A stretch of DNA of 35,340 nucleotides from NCBI GenBank assembly GCA_003171215.1, contig PMYN01000022.1, positions 1 through 35,340 of the forward strand, read 5' to 3'. Shown one piece after another: positions 22,373 through 30,454 of the stretch. Source of the DNA: Gemmatimonadota bacterium (GTDB lineage Bacteria; Gemmatimonadota; Gemmatimonadetes; Gemmatimonadales; Gemmatimonadaceae). The notes below the pieces were generated by a model. It saw nothing but the letters and a program-made list of their open reading frames with translations. It did no database searches and had not been told where the DNA came from. Within the stretch, counting starts at the first letter, position 1. Each line of letters starts with the position of its first letter. A program made the position numbers and the translations under genes.

Positions 22373-22698
22373 GCGACGGCCGCTCGCTCGGCACTCTTGA
22401 TGCGTCGCTCGATCTCGGGCCGCAACCGCTCGAGTGCGGAGAGGAACCCCGGAAGATCCGACCCATCGATCGACATCTCTTCCTCTTCGCAGTCTGACGG
22501 CAGGTAGCGCACCGTGAGGGTCGAGCGCTCGAGCCGGCCGCCCGCATCGGCCTTCTCGTTATCGTCCGTGAGCTCTTCGAGCTCGAGCACGATCTGACTC
22601 TTTCTGCGAAATACCGACACCCTCGCGATCGTGGACTCGCCTTCGATCAGGACGGCGGCCGGCGATTCCCTCGAGGGTTCCTTGCGCGCGCGCGTCAT
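22369..22698 (-). CDS. 109-residue protein of unknown function
   Basis: The product starts MTRARKEPSRESPAAVLIEG. It has strand-like parts (ARVSVFRRKSQIVLELEELT, STLTVRYLP), a very acidic turn (DCEEEEMSIDG) and a C-terminal helix (LPGFLSALERLRPEIERRIK). The layout, strands then an acidic patch then a helix with P-x-x-L-x-x-L, is like that of the 129-residue neighbour, so the two may be distant paralogues. The ATG follows the neighbour's TAG directly. Confidence 0.55.
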   Translation of the reverse strand: MTRARKEPSRESPAAVLIEGESTIARVSVFRRKSQIVLELEELTDDNEKADAGGRLERSTLTVRYLPSDCEEEEMSIDGSDLPGFLSALERLRPEIERRIKSAERAAVA

Positions 22699-23088
22699 CT
22701 AGCGGCCTCGCGCGCTGGCGGCAGGGCGATAGCGAGAGCCCTCGATGTGCTCGATGGCCTGGAGGGGACCGGACTGATCCTCGAGTTTCCGCAGCAACTC
22801 GGGAATCCTGTCGACGAGCAATTGCGGCATCGTCAGCGTCTGGAGCCCCTTCGATTCTGTGTTTTTGCCAAGGTTGCTCGAGAAGTTGATCGTGATGCTC
22901 CGATCCTCGTCGTTCGCCTCCGCCGCCGAGAGCTCGATCGAGAGGTGGCACTCTTCCTCTTCCGTGCTGAAGTCTTCGCTGACGTAAATCGAAGCCACGG
23001 CGCCGAACATGAGCGTGTTGTTCGGAGCTGCAATCCGAGTCCTTGCGTTCCTGCTGGTCGATTTCTTCGGTTTCTGCTGACGCTTCAT
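22699..23088 (-). CDS. 129-residue protein of unknown function, first gene of the switch operon
   Basis: The product starts MKRQQKPKKSTSRNARTRIA, a basic N-terminus, followed by strands (GAVASIYVSEDFSTEEEECH, LSIELSAAEANDEDRSITIN) and a C-terminal helix (LLVDRIPELLRKLED). GGAG lies six bases before the ATG, one of the clearest ribosome sites in the element. It is divergent from the XRE repressor across a two-operator region, so this operon is probably silent until the repressor is lost. No family is recognised. Confidence 0.6.
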   Translation of the reverse strand: MKRQQKPKKSTSRNARTRIAAPNNTLMFGAVASIYVSEDFSTEEEECHLSIELSAAEANDEDRSITINFSSNLGKNTESKGLQTLTMPQLLVDRIPELLRKLEDQSGPLQAIEHIEGSRYRPAASARGR

Positions 23089-23138
23089 GGCGTGCTCCGG
23101 TTGAGTGTGCGGGCGTGGCGTGCGCCACGTCCTACAGA

Positions 23139-23187
23139 ACGCTATACGGCTTCCCGCATTGCGTCAAGATACGGGAAACCGTATTGT
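23139..23187. promoter_or_regulatory. Divergent promoters with two matching operators
   Basis: Two sites of the form ATACGG-N4-CCGYAT lie at 23144-23159 (second half CCGCAT) and 23169-23184 (perfect), 25 bases centre to centre. The plus promoter is TTGCGT (23159-23164), 17 bases, TATTGT (23182-23187); site 2 fills its spacer and reaches the -10. The minus promoter is TTGACG (23162-23167) with TAGCGT (23139-23144), also 17 bases; site 1 covers its spacer. The two -35 boxes overlap. Confidence 0.7.
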
Positions 23188-23193
23188 TCGCCC

Positions 23194-23421
23194 ATGTCGC
23201 CGCTTGCCATCCGACTGAAAGAGATCCGCCTAGCCGCGGGAATGAGCCAGGGCGAGCTCGCCGCCAAGGCCAAGACTCGCCAAGGCACCATCTCTCTTCT
23301 CGAGAGCGGAAAGACGCGGCGCGTTGACCTCGATCTCCTCGAGCGGATCGCCAAAGCGCTCGGCGCGGAACCCGGCGAGCTGCTCGTGCGCGAAACAAAG
23401 AAGCGCGGACCGCGCGGCTAG
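23194..23421 (+). CDS. XRE-family (Cro/CI-type) repressor, probably leaderless
   Basis: The 75-residue protein is one HTH_3 domain: IRLKEIRLAAGMSQGELAAK, then TRQGTISLLESGKTRRVDLD, then LLERIAKALGAEPGELL. The recognition helix is TRQGTISLLESG. There is no extra dimerisation domain, so it acts as a small dimer on palindromes such as the two sites in front of it. The expected transcription start coincides with the ATG and there is no ribosome site, as for lambda cI from PRM. Its stop shares the four bases CTAG with the stop of the convergent gene. Confidence 0.9.
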   Translation: MSPLAIRLKEIRLAAGMSQGELAAKAKTRQGTISLLESGKTRRVDLDLLERIAKALGAEPGELLVRETKKRGPRG

Positions 23422-24053
23422 CGCCGCTCCGTCGGAGACGCGCCGCCGGTTAGTCGCGCGCCAGGCAGGGGAAGCGTAGCCCACGCGCCGGCGTTCGCGG
23501 TGAGGAAGCGCCGGAACTGCTCGAGTTGCGATGCGAAGCGAATCCGCTCGCGCCACAACCCCACCGGCAAGTTCGTGCCGTTGCGTACGAGATCGAGGAG
23601 CGTCCCCGTCCGCGGCACGCCGAGCACCTCCGCGAGCAGCGGCCACGGCAGCCTTGGATCTTCGACCATCGCGGCGAGCCGGGTCACGATCATTTCCCGG
23701 CGCAGCTGTCGGATCGAGGCGCCGCCGGCGCGGTAAATCCGCGTGGAGAGGGCGTTCATCGGCATCCGGACCGCGGCGGCGATCGCGACGACCGTCGAGC
23801 CATCGCTCCGCGCGATCGCGCGCGTGAGTAAACGCGCGCCGATGGAGCGCATCAGCGGTGCGTGAGGCAGCAGCTCGTCGATCGCCGCGGCCAGATGGTC
23901 ACGCGCGAGGCCATCGGCCGCCCTTGCGTCATGCAGGGCACGGCGCGGCCGCACGTAGCGCGCGCGCACAACGCCGCCGGCGCGCGGCTCGATCGAGCGA
24001 CTGTCCCTCAACTGTCCCCCCGCACATGGACACCCATACGTGCTTTCGCGCAT
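23418..24053 (-). CDS. HTH protein with AraC-like C-terminal region
   Basis: The product of up to 211 residues ends the element before attR. Residues about 85-175 read as two helix-turn-helix units: VVAIAAAVRMPMNALSTRIY and RAGGASIRQLRREMIVTRLA, then LPWPLLAEVLGVPRTGTLLD. Helix spacing and the R-x-x-L-x-x-x-R connecting helix are like AraC-type domains. The first 30 or so residues are doubtful and a later GTG start is possible. The gene lies between the switch region and attR; its start is about 90 bases from the core att site. It may regulate excision or cargo genes. Confidence 0.55.
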   Translation of the reverse strand: MRESTYGCPCAGGQLRDSRSIEPRAGGVVRARYVRPRRALHDARAADGLARDHLAAAIDELLPHAPLMRSIGARLLTRAIARSDGSTVVAIAAAVRMPMNALSTRIYRAGGASIRQLRREMIVTRLAAMVEDPRLPWPLLAEVLGVPRTGTLLDLVRNGTNLPVGLWRERIRFASQLEQFRRFLTANAGAWATLPLPGARLTGGASPTERR

Positions 24054-24139
24054 TATGCTCCCTCGCGCATGCGCGCTAACTCGTTGTAATTCAACGTTTG
24101 GTGTTTCGTGGTGCCGGATGCGCGGAGACGGCCGACGAG

Positions 24140-24191
24140 CTTAAAATCCCTTGGGGGCAACCCCATCCGAGTTCGAGTCTCGGTCCCGGCA
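24140..24191 (+). repeat. attR: displaced original 3' half of tRNA-Leu
   Basis: It matches the tRNA-Leu 3' half at 6452-6501. The variable-arm stem here has one more G-C pair (GGGGG with CCCC against GGGG with CCC), a paired change that keeps the stem, and the T loop has TTCGAGT in place of TTCGAAT. The upstream 27 bases only loosely resemble a tRNA 5' half and lack the anticodon-stem partner, so this copy is not a working tRNA. Confidence 0.9.
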
Positions 24192-24214
24192 TAGAGTGAG
24201 AAACGACGAAAAAT

Positions 24215-24248
24215 GAGAAGGCCGCCCGATGCGCTGGGCGGCCTTCTC
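24215..24248 (+). terminator. Hairpin terminator, originally of the tRNA-Leu gene
   Basis: GAGAAGGCCGCCC, loop GATGCGCT, then GGGCGGCCTTCTC: a perfect 13-base-pair stem followed by TTGTCGGTTTG. It sits 24 bases after attR, where the tRNA-Leu terminator should have been before integration. Confidence 0.7.
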
Positions 24249-25006
24249 TTGTCGGTTTGTCGCGGTATTGGTGCCCCGATAATCAACCGACTGTTTTCCG
24301 AGCAGTCATCTCTTGCAGTCCGCCCCGGCTGAGTGCGCACGGTGACTTCAGTGCGACGGCGCGGAATCACGTTGGATCTCAATGGTCCGTGTCGAGCCGC
24401 ACCACATACATCGCTCGTCGGCAAGAAAGCGACCGTTTGAGCAGGAAGCATGAACACACCCGAGCTTCTTGCATCGTAGGCAAATCCGTATCGAGCATCC
24501 GCACACGATGCCATCGGCCCCAATCTCCTCACACCGTTTAGTCTCCATGCCCTTGTCTTGCCGAAGGGGACACCGTACAACCTCCGGGTGCCAGGATGAA
24601 CAGCTGTCGGGCCGACGCGAACCACGCGCCGGTATAGGAGTGTCGCACGGGGCGTCACGTGGGCGTTACGCTGGCCGGTGATTGACAGCCTACCCGACAC
24701 CACCAATACCAGCCTTTTCCCATCCGCGCGGGCACAGGTGCATTTGCGCGAACACGGAACAAGCACCGCGCCGGACAGCCACTTTTCAGCCACCTCTCCC
24801 AACGGGAGGCGGTCGTTCGCGCTGGCCAGCTCCAGTGGCCGACGTGCAGCCGTCGTGCCCGTATGCGCGTCGCGACCCGGATCGGAGAACGAGGTGGGCA
24901 GAGGCGCGACGAACGCGTGCAACAGTCGCCGGTCCCCTCACTTAGTATCTGTCTATCCGATCCTGATCGTACTCGGTCTCATCTAATCACTTACTAATCG
25001 GCTCCG
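24249..25006. other. Sparse stretch between island end and regulator gene
   Basis: No convincing gene longer than 70 codons is seen in these 758 bases. Long minus-strand frames across it lack domain patterns. The last 60 bases before the regulator are AT-rich (ATCTAATCACTTACTAATCG) and probably contain its promoter, but no box pair with correct spacing stands out. Confidence 0.5.
24348..24548 (-). CDS. Possible small Cys-rich (zinc-binding) protein
   Basis: A 66-codon frame encodes CGCSIRICLRCKKLGC, then CSNGRFLADERCMWCGS: eight or more Cys in C-x-C, C-x2-C spacing, as in treble-clef or ribbon proteins. Such a density is unlikely in random high-GC frames. Nothing else supports it: no clear ribosome site, no operon partner. 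Confidence 0.35.
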   Translation of the reverse strand: METKRCEEIGADGIVCGCSIRICLRCKKLGCVHASCSNGRFLADERCMWCGSTRTIEIQRDSAPSH

Positions 25007-28000
25007 TTGACCGATTCGCAGCACGTCGCTCACTCAGCTTTCCGCCAACGCGGCCACGTTCTGGTGCGCGGGCTGGGTACCGCTGAGATTGTCCTCGGGG
25101 ACATGTCGCTGCGGCCGGATTCCGGCGTGTCGTTCCCGCTCGTGCTCCTGCTGGCGCTCAAGGCCGGTCGCTGGGTCACTCGATCCGAAATATTGGAGGC
25201 GGTGTGGCCGAAGATCCCGCCGCAGCGCGCGCGCGCCGCGTTGCGACAAGCACTCTACCGACTGCGCAACGCGGGACTGGTGCTCGAAGATCGCTCGGAT
25301 GCCGTCCGCCTCGATCGGGCGCTCGTCGAGAGTGACCTCGCGCGCGTGAATGCCCCCGGCTGGTCCGCAACTGCGACGGATGACGAAGTCGAGCGGGCCC
25401 GGCATGTCTTGCCCGAGTTCAGAGCGCCTTCGGAGCGGCTGGCATCGCTGTGCGACGACCTCAGGATGCATCTCGAGCGCCATTACGAGGAAGCGCTGTT
25501 GCTCCGACTCGCCGTCGCCCGTGAGCAAGCACGATGGGTGGACGTCGAGCGCTGGGCTGGGCACTGTCTCGAAGTCGATCCGATGAACGAGGACGCCACG
25601 TTCGCGCGGGCAGAGGCCGCCACGCTGCGCGGTGCGCCGACCGTCGCCATGGCCGAGCTCGACCATTATCTCACGGAACTCGGTCCCGAGGCGCACAGCG
25701 TGGAACGACGGGTGCAGGAGCTGCGCAAGCGGCTCTCGCTACCTCGTCCCAATCTCGAGGCGAAACTCCCGCTGACACCGTTGCCGTTTGTGGGCCGGCA
25801 GGTCGTGGTGCGTGAAATGATGCGGCAGCTTCAGGCCGCCGAGGCGGGCGCGGCGCAGGCCTGCTGCGTGATTGGCCCGTCGGGCATCGGCAAGTCGCGA
25901 CTTCTCGAACACGTGCGGGCGATCGCGTCGCGTGACGGCTGGCACGTCGTCGCGACCGACGCGCGGCCGACGTCCGCCGAGCAACCGCTCGCCATGGTGA
26001 TCGACACGCTGCGCGTGCTGCTGGAAGCCCCGGGCGCCATGGGGACGATGCCGGAGGCGCTCCAACTGCTCCGCATGGCCTGCATGCTCACTCGCGAATC
26101 CGGCGTCGTGACGACGGACGACGTGCTCGGCCGACAGCACGCCTTGTTCCGCGCGTGGCTCGATCTCCTGGACGCCATCCTGTCGGAGACGCGACTGCTG
26201 ATCGTGCTGGACGACGTCCAGTGGACGGACGAGCGCTCGTTGATGTGGTTCGCCCAGACGCTCGATGCACGCCCCGGTGCCACACTGGCGGTGTGTTGCG
26301 CCGCCCGGCGACTACCTCAGCCGTCCGCGGGAGAGACGACACCGTGGCTCAAGGCTCGGCTCTATCGGCTGGGGCGACTCGTCGATGACGACGTGGCCAT
26401 GCTCGTCAGCGCCTCGGGCGCGGTGTCGCCAGACGAGGAGCCGAGAGCGGTCGAAGGGCTCTCGCGAGCGAGCGGGGGGCACCCGCTCTTCCTGCTCCAT
26501 CTGCTGCAGCATCTCCGTCTGGGTGGCACCTTGAGTCGTCTGCCCGCAGACGTGACTGCGCTCGTGGATGGACGCCTGGCGGCGCTCGTGCTCACGGGGC
26601 GGCGGGTGCTGGAGGCCTGCGCGCTGCTGGGCCGGCACGCCTCGATCTCACGGGTGGCACGAACGCTGGAGATTACGGCGGCGGAGTTGGTCGCACCGCT
26701 CGCCACGCTCAGCGATCTGCTCATCCTCGCGGAAACTCGCGATGCGCGGCTCGTGGTTCACGACATCTGGTTGGACGCCGCACGGCGCGCCATGCCTGAT
26801 GCGTCGCGTCGCTCGATGGCCCTGTCTGCCGCACGCCAGCTCGAGGCCGATGCCAGTGCGATCGACAGTCCCGCCCTGCTCGGGGACGCATGCGCCATGT
26901 ATCAGGAGGCCGGTGAACCGACGTTGGCGTTCGAGCCAACGCTGCGCTGCGCTCGGTACTTCGCCGAGAATGGGTTGCCCGCCGAGGCCGGACGCGCGTA
27001 CAGGCAGGCCGTGGAATCCGCGGGGAGCCCCACCCAGCGTCGCGAAGCCTGGATGGGACTGCTGGCCTTGCAGCGGGCGACGCGCGACTGGCCTGAACTG
27101 CTACGAACGATCGCGGCAATTCAACACGACGGTGGGCCGAGATTGCATGCCGAGGCACAAGCGACGCTCGCCTTGCACGAACTCGAGGCGCGCTCGTCCG
27201 TAGACAATCCGGAGACAGGGCTCCCACGCCTCCAAGCAATGGTCTTCGATGAGCGTCTGTCCCTCCCGATTCGCCAGCGCGCGCTGCTCGCGGCCATCAC
27301 GACAGCCAACTATGTCTATGATCGCCCTGTCCTCGAGGCGTGCTACGCCGCGCGTGCCACGCTCCTGCTCGACGACGGGGAACAGCGCGGATTGCAGCTG
27401 CGCGTGATTTATGGGACGGCGACTGGCGCGCTCGGGCTCGCCGATGGTGCCGCGCAGGGCCTGCTCGAGCATGCCGCTGACGCGCGCGACGTGGGCACGA
27501 TGTGCATGGCGCTCCGCTATGCGGGAGTGACGCGACGGCTACGCGGGGATCGTGCCGGTGCCGTCGCGCATTATCGGGAGGCGGAGGCGCTCGCGCGGCA
27601 GCACATGATGCCGTTCGCGGAGGCGGTGGCTGGCGAGGCGTGCGCTGTGATCCAGGCGGAGCGCGGTGAGCTGGACGACGCGGAGGCGACGCTCCTGGGA
27701 ATGGAACGCACCTGGGACGATCGGCTCGGGCGGATCATGCACGGCCAGGTATCGTGGGCTTGGGCGTTCGTGATGGCGGCACAGGGGCGTTACCGCGAGG
27801 CGCGAGAACGCCTCGCCTCCATCGACGACCCGCGAACGCTCGATTCGCGCACCTATACGCGATTGGACTTCGAGGCACTGGCGCTGCGCCTGGCCTTGCA
27901 GCAGAACCGACCGGACGTTGCCCGGAAACACTTGGACTTTGTGCAGGCCGAACGCGCGTTCCTCAACCTGTATAGTCCGCCCGTCGACCGAGTGGCGAGT

Positions 28001-28150
28001 GCCGTCTGCGAGGGGTTGATCGCGCTGGTGTCGCGGGAGGCAGCGGTTTCGTTTGCCCGTGAATGCTGCGACCGTCAGGCGTTTCGGCGGTCCGTGCTCC
28101 CACCTGCGGTACTCGCCCTCGCGGCGGAGGGGTCCTCAGGTCAGGCTTGA
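25007..28150 (+). CDS. Large transcriptional regulator: winged helix, BTAD-like, ATPase and TPR-type repeats
   Basis: The 1047-residue protein begins with an OmpR/SARP-like winged helix (about 20-110; PLVLLLALKAGRWVTRSEIL, AALRQALYRLRNAGLVLED), then helical repeats of the BTAD type (about 125-245). An AAA_16/STAND-like ATPase follows, with Walker A GPSGIGKS at 290-297 and Walker B LLIVLDDVQW at about 398-406. The C-terminal half is TPR-like helical repeats. Such proteins sense a signal and switch genes in an ATP-dependent way. The start TTG 25007 has no ribosome site; an internal GTG near codon 19 is possible. No target operon is adjacent. Confidence 0.85.
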   Translation: MTDSQHVAHSAFRQRGHVLVRGLGTAEIVLGDMSLRPDSGVSFPLVLLLALKAGRWVTRSEILEAVWPKIPPQRARAALRQALYRLRNAGLVLEDRSDAVRLDRALVESDLARVNAPGWSATATDDEVERARHVLPEFRAPSERLASLCDDLRMHLERHYEEALLLRLAVAREQARWVDVERWAGHCLEVDPMNEDATFARAEAATLRGAPTVAMAELDHYLTELGPEAHSVERRVQELRKRLSLPRPNLEAKLPLTPLPFVGRQVVVREMMRQLQAAEAGAAQACCVIGPSGIGKSRLLEHVRAIASRDGWHVVATDARPTSAEQPLAMVIDTLRVLLEAPGAMGTMPEALQLLRMACMLTRESGVVTTDDVLGRQHALFRAWLDLLDAILSETRLLIVLDDVQWTDERSLMWFAQTLDARPGATLAVCCAARRLPQPSAGETTPWLKARLYRLGRLVDDDVAMLVSASGAVSPDEEPRAVEGLSRASGGHPLFLLHLLQHLRLGGTLSRLPADVTALVDGRLAALVLTGRRVLEACALLGRHASISRVARTLEITAAELVAPLATLSDLLILAETRDARLVVHDIWLDAARRAMPDASRRSMALSAARQLEADASAIDSPALLGDACAMYQEAGEPTLAFEPTLRCARYFAENGLPAEAGRAYRQAVESAGSPTQRREAWMGLLALQRATRDWPELLRTIAAIQHDGGPRLHAEAQATLALHELEARSSVDNPETGLPRLQAMVFDERLSLPIRQRALLAAITTANYVYDRPVLEACYAARATLLLDDGEQRGLQLRVIYGTATGALGLADGAAQGLLEHAADARDVGTMCMALRYAGVTRRLRGDRAGAVAHYREAEALARQHMMPFAEAVAGEACAVIQAERGELDDAEATLLGMERTWDDRLGRIMHGQVSWAWAFVMAAQGRYREARERLASIDDPRTLDSRTYTRLDFEALALRLALQQNRPDVARKHLDFVQAERAFLNLYSPPVDRVASAVCEGLIALVSREAAVSFARECCDRQAFRRSVLPPAVLALAAEGSSGQA

Positions 28151-28365
28151 CGCTCGGATGCGGAAGTTCGGACCGTCACGACCACGCGCCGAGTGATGGG
28201 CCGCGCAGGGGAGGAGTCGTACAAAGGTGGCATCGTGGCGCTCGTTAGCTCACTCGACTGGCACGGTGCGTCGTCCTCCCACCGTAGTGTCGTCCATCCG
28301 TCGACGACCGCCGAGAGCACGACGATTGCCCGACTGAACTCGTCTGCGACCCGCGTGGTGACCAT
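28141..28365 (-). CDS. Small hypothetical protein convergent with the regulator
   Basis: A 74-codon frame starts MVTTRVADEFSRAIVVLSAV and ends TRRVVVTVRTSASERQA. Regular helix then strand patterns and moderate composition make it more plausible than other frames here, but there is no family match and only a weak ribosome site. It overlaps the regulator's 3' end by ten bases. Confidence 0.35.
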   Translation of the reverse strand: MVTTRVADEFSRAIVVLSAVVDGWTTLRWEDDAPCQSSELTSATMPPLYDSSPARPITRRVVVTVRTSASERQA

Positions 28366-28882
28366 CTCGTGGGCAATTCCACAGGATAGTCGCGGTAACG
28401 TCGGCGTTCGATGCGTTGTGTTCGCTCGTGGCGACTGGGAGCGCATCACCGGAAGGCGCCCCTGCGCGCGGCACGAACGGAGATGTGCGGAATCGGCATC
28501 CACACAAAGTCGTGCCACTCGTCACGGGGCCGTTATACGACCCAACACGCAAGGGATGCGACCACCCTCTGTGGCGCGACGCGTTGTCGGGGTAGATCTG
28601 CGCAGACTGAATTCTCATGCGACAACTTCGGCGGGCGTTGCCGTGAATCGGTATAGGTGCAGCCTGTCGCCGTATTCGGCGGACTCTGACGTATGCAAGC
28701 GGACTCCTTGCTTTGGGGAATTCACTCGTAACGAGGAGAGCGAGTGACGGCCGCGTGACGCCACACGCGAGAATTACTTCGCGTCGGCGGACTAGCTCGT
28801 GATCCGCCTTTGCCGAGGCGTTCCGTTCATACGGTTTCCGCGTCGGCTCGAGGTACCGGAAGTCTTTCTGCCGGGAGTGCGC
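28366..28882. other. Gap without a supported gene
   Basis: These 517 bases show lower GC and several short frames without domain patterns. Nothing like an RNA gene or terminator was recognised. The last bases carry the ribosome site GGGAG of the following gene. Confidence 0.5.
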
Positions 28883-29308
28883 ATGACCATGCGTCATCGA
28901 TACGTCCTTGCCCTCGCCGTTCTCGCGTCGGCCGCCACCCTCGCTTGTGCAACCCTCGCGTCAGCTCAAGAGACTGCGGCGCAGGGATGCCGCGGCAACC
29001 TCGGGAGTCCATCTCGGGAACAGCTCCAAGGCTGGGTGCGCGACTTCTATCCAGGCTTTCTCACGCAGACGAAGACGAGCGGGAAGGTGGTCGTCGGGTT
29101 TGTCGTGGACTCCCTGTGCAACGTTCGCCGACATGGGGCGGCCTTTCAGCCGGACTCCACGATCGCGGAGGGTCTGATCACGACGGTGTTCCCGGACGTT
29201 GCTGTGCGCGACGGCAAGGTGGTGGGTATCGACGTGAGACGGCTAGCTCCGGATGAGAGTGGCAAGCAAGAGTACCCCGTGAAGGTGGCATTTCTTGTTC
29301 AGCCGTAG
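28883..29308 (+). CDS. Exported protein with TonB C-terminal-like domain
   Basis: The 141-residue product starts MTMRHRYVLALAVLASAATL with a signal peptide ending at ASA just before QETAAQGC. The mature part contains SGKVVVGFVVDSLCNVRRHG, then FQPDSTIAEGLITTVFPDVA, the strand-helix pattern of TonB_C domains (G-x-V-x-V-x-F-x-V-D). It lacks a membrane anchor and Pro-rich spacer, so it is not a full TonB and is probably a periplasmic protein. GGGAG six bases before the ATG supports the start. Confidence 0.65.
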   Translation: MTMRHRYVLALAVLASAATLACATLASAQETAAQGCRGNLGSPSREQLQGWVRDFYPGFLTQTKTSGKVVVGFVVDSLCNVRRHGAAFQPDSTIAEGLITTVFPDVAVRDGKVVGIDVRRLAPDESGKQEYPVKVAFLVQP

Positions 29309-29518
29309 TCAACGTATAGGCCGCTGTCGGCAGGACATGCCCGGGTAGCTCGCGGGTCGCCGGCTTTCGAGCTGCAATGGATTCGTGTAGACAAACCGTT
29401 TGCTGGTATCGCCGACGTCTGATAGGCTGAGCACGGGCCACGACTCATACACGGAGACCTCCCGATCTTCCACTCGAATAACGACCTTCGCCACGGACAC
29501 CAATGAACGATTCCGCAC
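29309..29518 (-). CDS. Possible small protein, convergent with the TonB-like gene
   Basis: A frame of up to 69 codons encodes VAKVVIRVEDREVSVYESWP then VLSLSDVGDTSKRFVYTNPL, a protein-like beta pattern. It starts inside or next to the divergent 91-residue gene and its stop touches the end of the TonB-like gene. No family or ribosome site supports it further. Confidence 0.3.
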   Translation of the reverse strand: MRNRSLVSVAKVVIRVEDREVSVYESWPVLSLSDVGDTSKRFVYTNPLQLESRRPASYPGMSCRQRPIR

Positions 29519-29778
29519 CTCCGGTCTCGGCCCGACTCGCCCATCTGCACCGGATGACGCGCCTCTTGCTGGGTCTCTCCGTCGTCTGCCTCGCGATGGC
29601 GCTTGTCGTGTTCCTCGCGTTCCCGGGCGTAATCACGGGGCTCCCGGTGCCCGTCGCCGTCTACGCTCTCTACGCAGCGGTCGGGGCGCGGCGGTCAGCC
29701 AAGCGCACAGCCACGGTATTGTCGCTCGTAGCCGCGCACAAAGCCTCGCACGCAGCCGCGCGCGCAACGGCGCGCTAG
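29503..29778 (+). CDS. Small membrane protein with two predicted helices
   Basis: The 91-residue product starts MNDSAPPVSARLAHLHRMTR. Two hydrophobic helices follow (LLLGLSVVCLAMALVVFLAF and GLPVPVAVYALYAAVG), then a basic Ala-rich tail, so both ends should be cytosolic. No family is recognised and the ribosome site is weak. Its 3' end is followed by a small hairpin GCAACCC/GGGTTGC at 29789-29808 without a T tract. Confidence 0.5.
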   Translation: MNDSAPPVSARLAHLHRMTRLLLGLSVVCLAMALVVFLAFPGVITGLPVPVAVYALYAAVGARRSAKRTATVLSLVAAHKASHAAARATAR

Positions 29779-30454
29779 GTGGGGCGGAGCAACCCGATGC
29801 TGGGTTGCCGCACGGAGCTGCCGCACCAAGACGGCACGGAGCTCACGCTCGACCCTCTATCCGTCGCCCAGCGCGAGCTGCACCGCCTCGCGCACCAGCG
29901 GGTCCGGGCATGCCAGCGCATCGCCGACGGTGTGCAGCGTCGGCATCAAGACTCCCAGGGCGCAGTACAGCACTGCGCGGTCGTCACAAGCGCGCTTGCG
30001 GTGACGGGTCACCGCCGGTTCAGGTGAAAATCTGGTCGATGCTGCGGGGGCGGGGTGGCACGCCGCACGGTACCGGGCGCGAACCGTGGCGTGGCATTCG
30101 GGGTGGACTTGATCGAGGGATCGACCAGCACGACGGGCTCCATGCCGTGATGCTCCACGTGGCTCTTGGCGGCCAGATCGGCGTGCTGTTTCGCGAGGGA
30201 CGCGCGTCCGGCCGTGATGCTCTGATGGACTCTGCGACATTGTGACCTCGTCCGAATGGGGCGGTACGCAACGCATGGCTCGCGTACGTAGTGCCGTAAA
30301 GACCGCGCCATGCGGTAATCGGCCGAAGGGGCTAGGCACAACGCGCGATTGTCGGGGATGAGCGGGCCGGATAGTCTCGAAGGTAGTGAGGCGCACGCCC
30401 TCCTCGGACTCACCGGGATATGCGTGACGCCTGACTCACGGCCGGGAGGCCCTC
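29779..30454. other. Gap without a supported gene
   Basis: In these 676 bases only minus-strand frames show short protein-like stretches (SITAGRASLAKQHADLAAKS near 30200; DALACPDPLVREAVQLALGD near 29900). They lie in different frames and have no joint start, which suggests decayed genes rather than live ones. Confidence 0.45.

Larger units (their letters stand above)
6452..24191. mobile_element. tRNA-Leu-integrated phage-derived element (satellite or reduced prophage), about 17.7 kb
   Basis: The ends are defined by the two copies of the tRNA-Leu 3' half, with a tyrosine integrase just inside the left end. Contents include a ribbon-helix-helix protein, HTH proteins, a DnaB-N/RecA-fold replication protein, a Nu1-like packaging candidate, a tail hub, a capsid-cement-like protein, two divergent regulatory switches and a plus-strand cargo cassette. 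I found no large terminase, portal, major capsid, tape measure, tail tube, holin or endolysin gene. Small size, own integrase, replication protein, AlpA-like regulator and small-terminase candidate fit a satellite of the PICI type. The large tail hub gene is unusual for that class, so a decayed prophage stays possible. Confidence 0.9.

Noticed and set aside
24113-24191. A complete second tRNA-Leu gene at attR
   Set aside because: The 5' part resembles a tRNA only loosely; the acceptor stem has two mismatches at its inner end and the 5' strand of the anticodon stem is missing. Only the 3' half is a true copy.
24053-24922. Long minus-strand open frame of 289 codons across attR and the following gap
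   Set aside because: It runs through the att site, the displaced tRNA half and the terminator hairpin, and shows no domain pattern. It is open only because of composition.
30009-30413. Minus-strand 134-codon frame as a gene
   Set aside because: Only the last part looks protein-like, no start with a ribosome site fits, and the continuation lies in another frame. Treated as decayed DNA.
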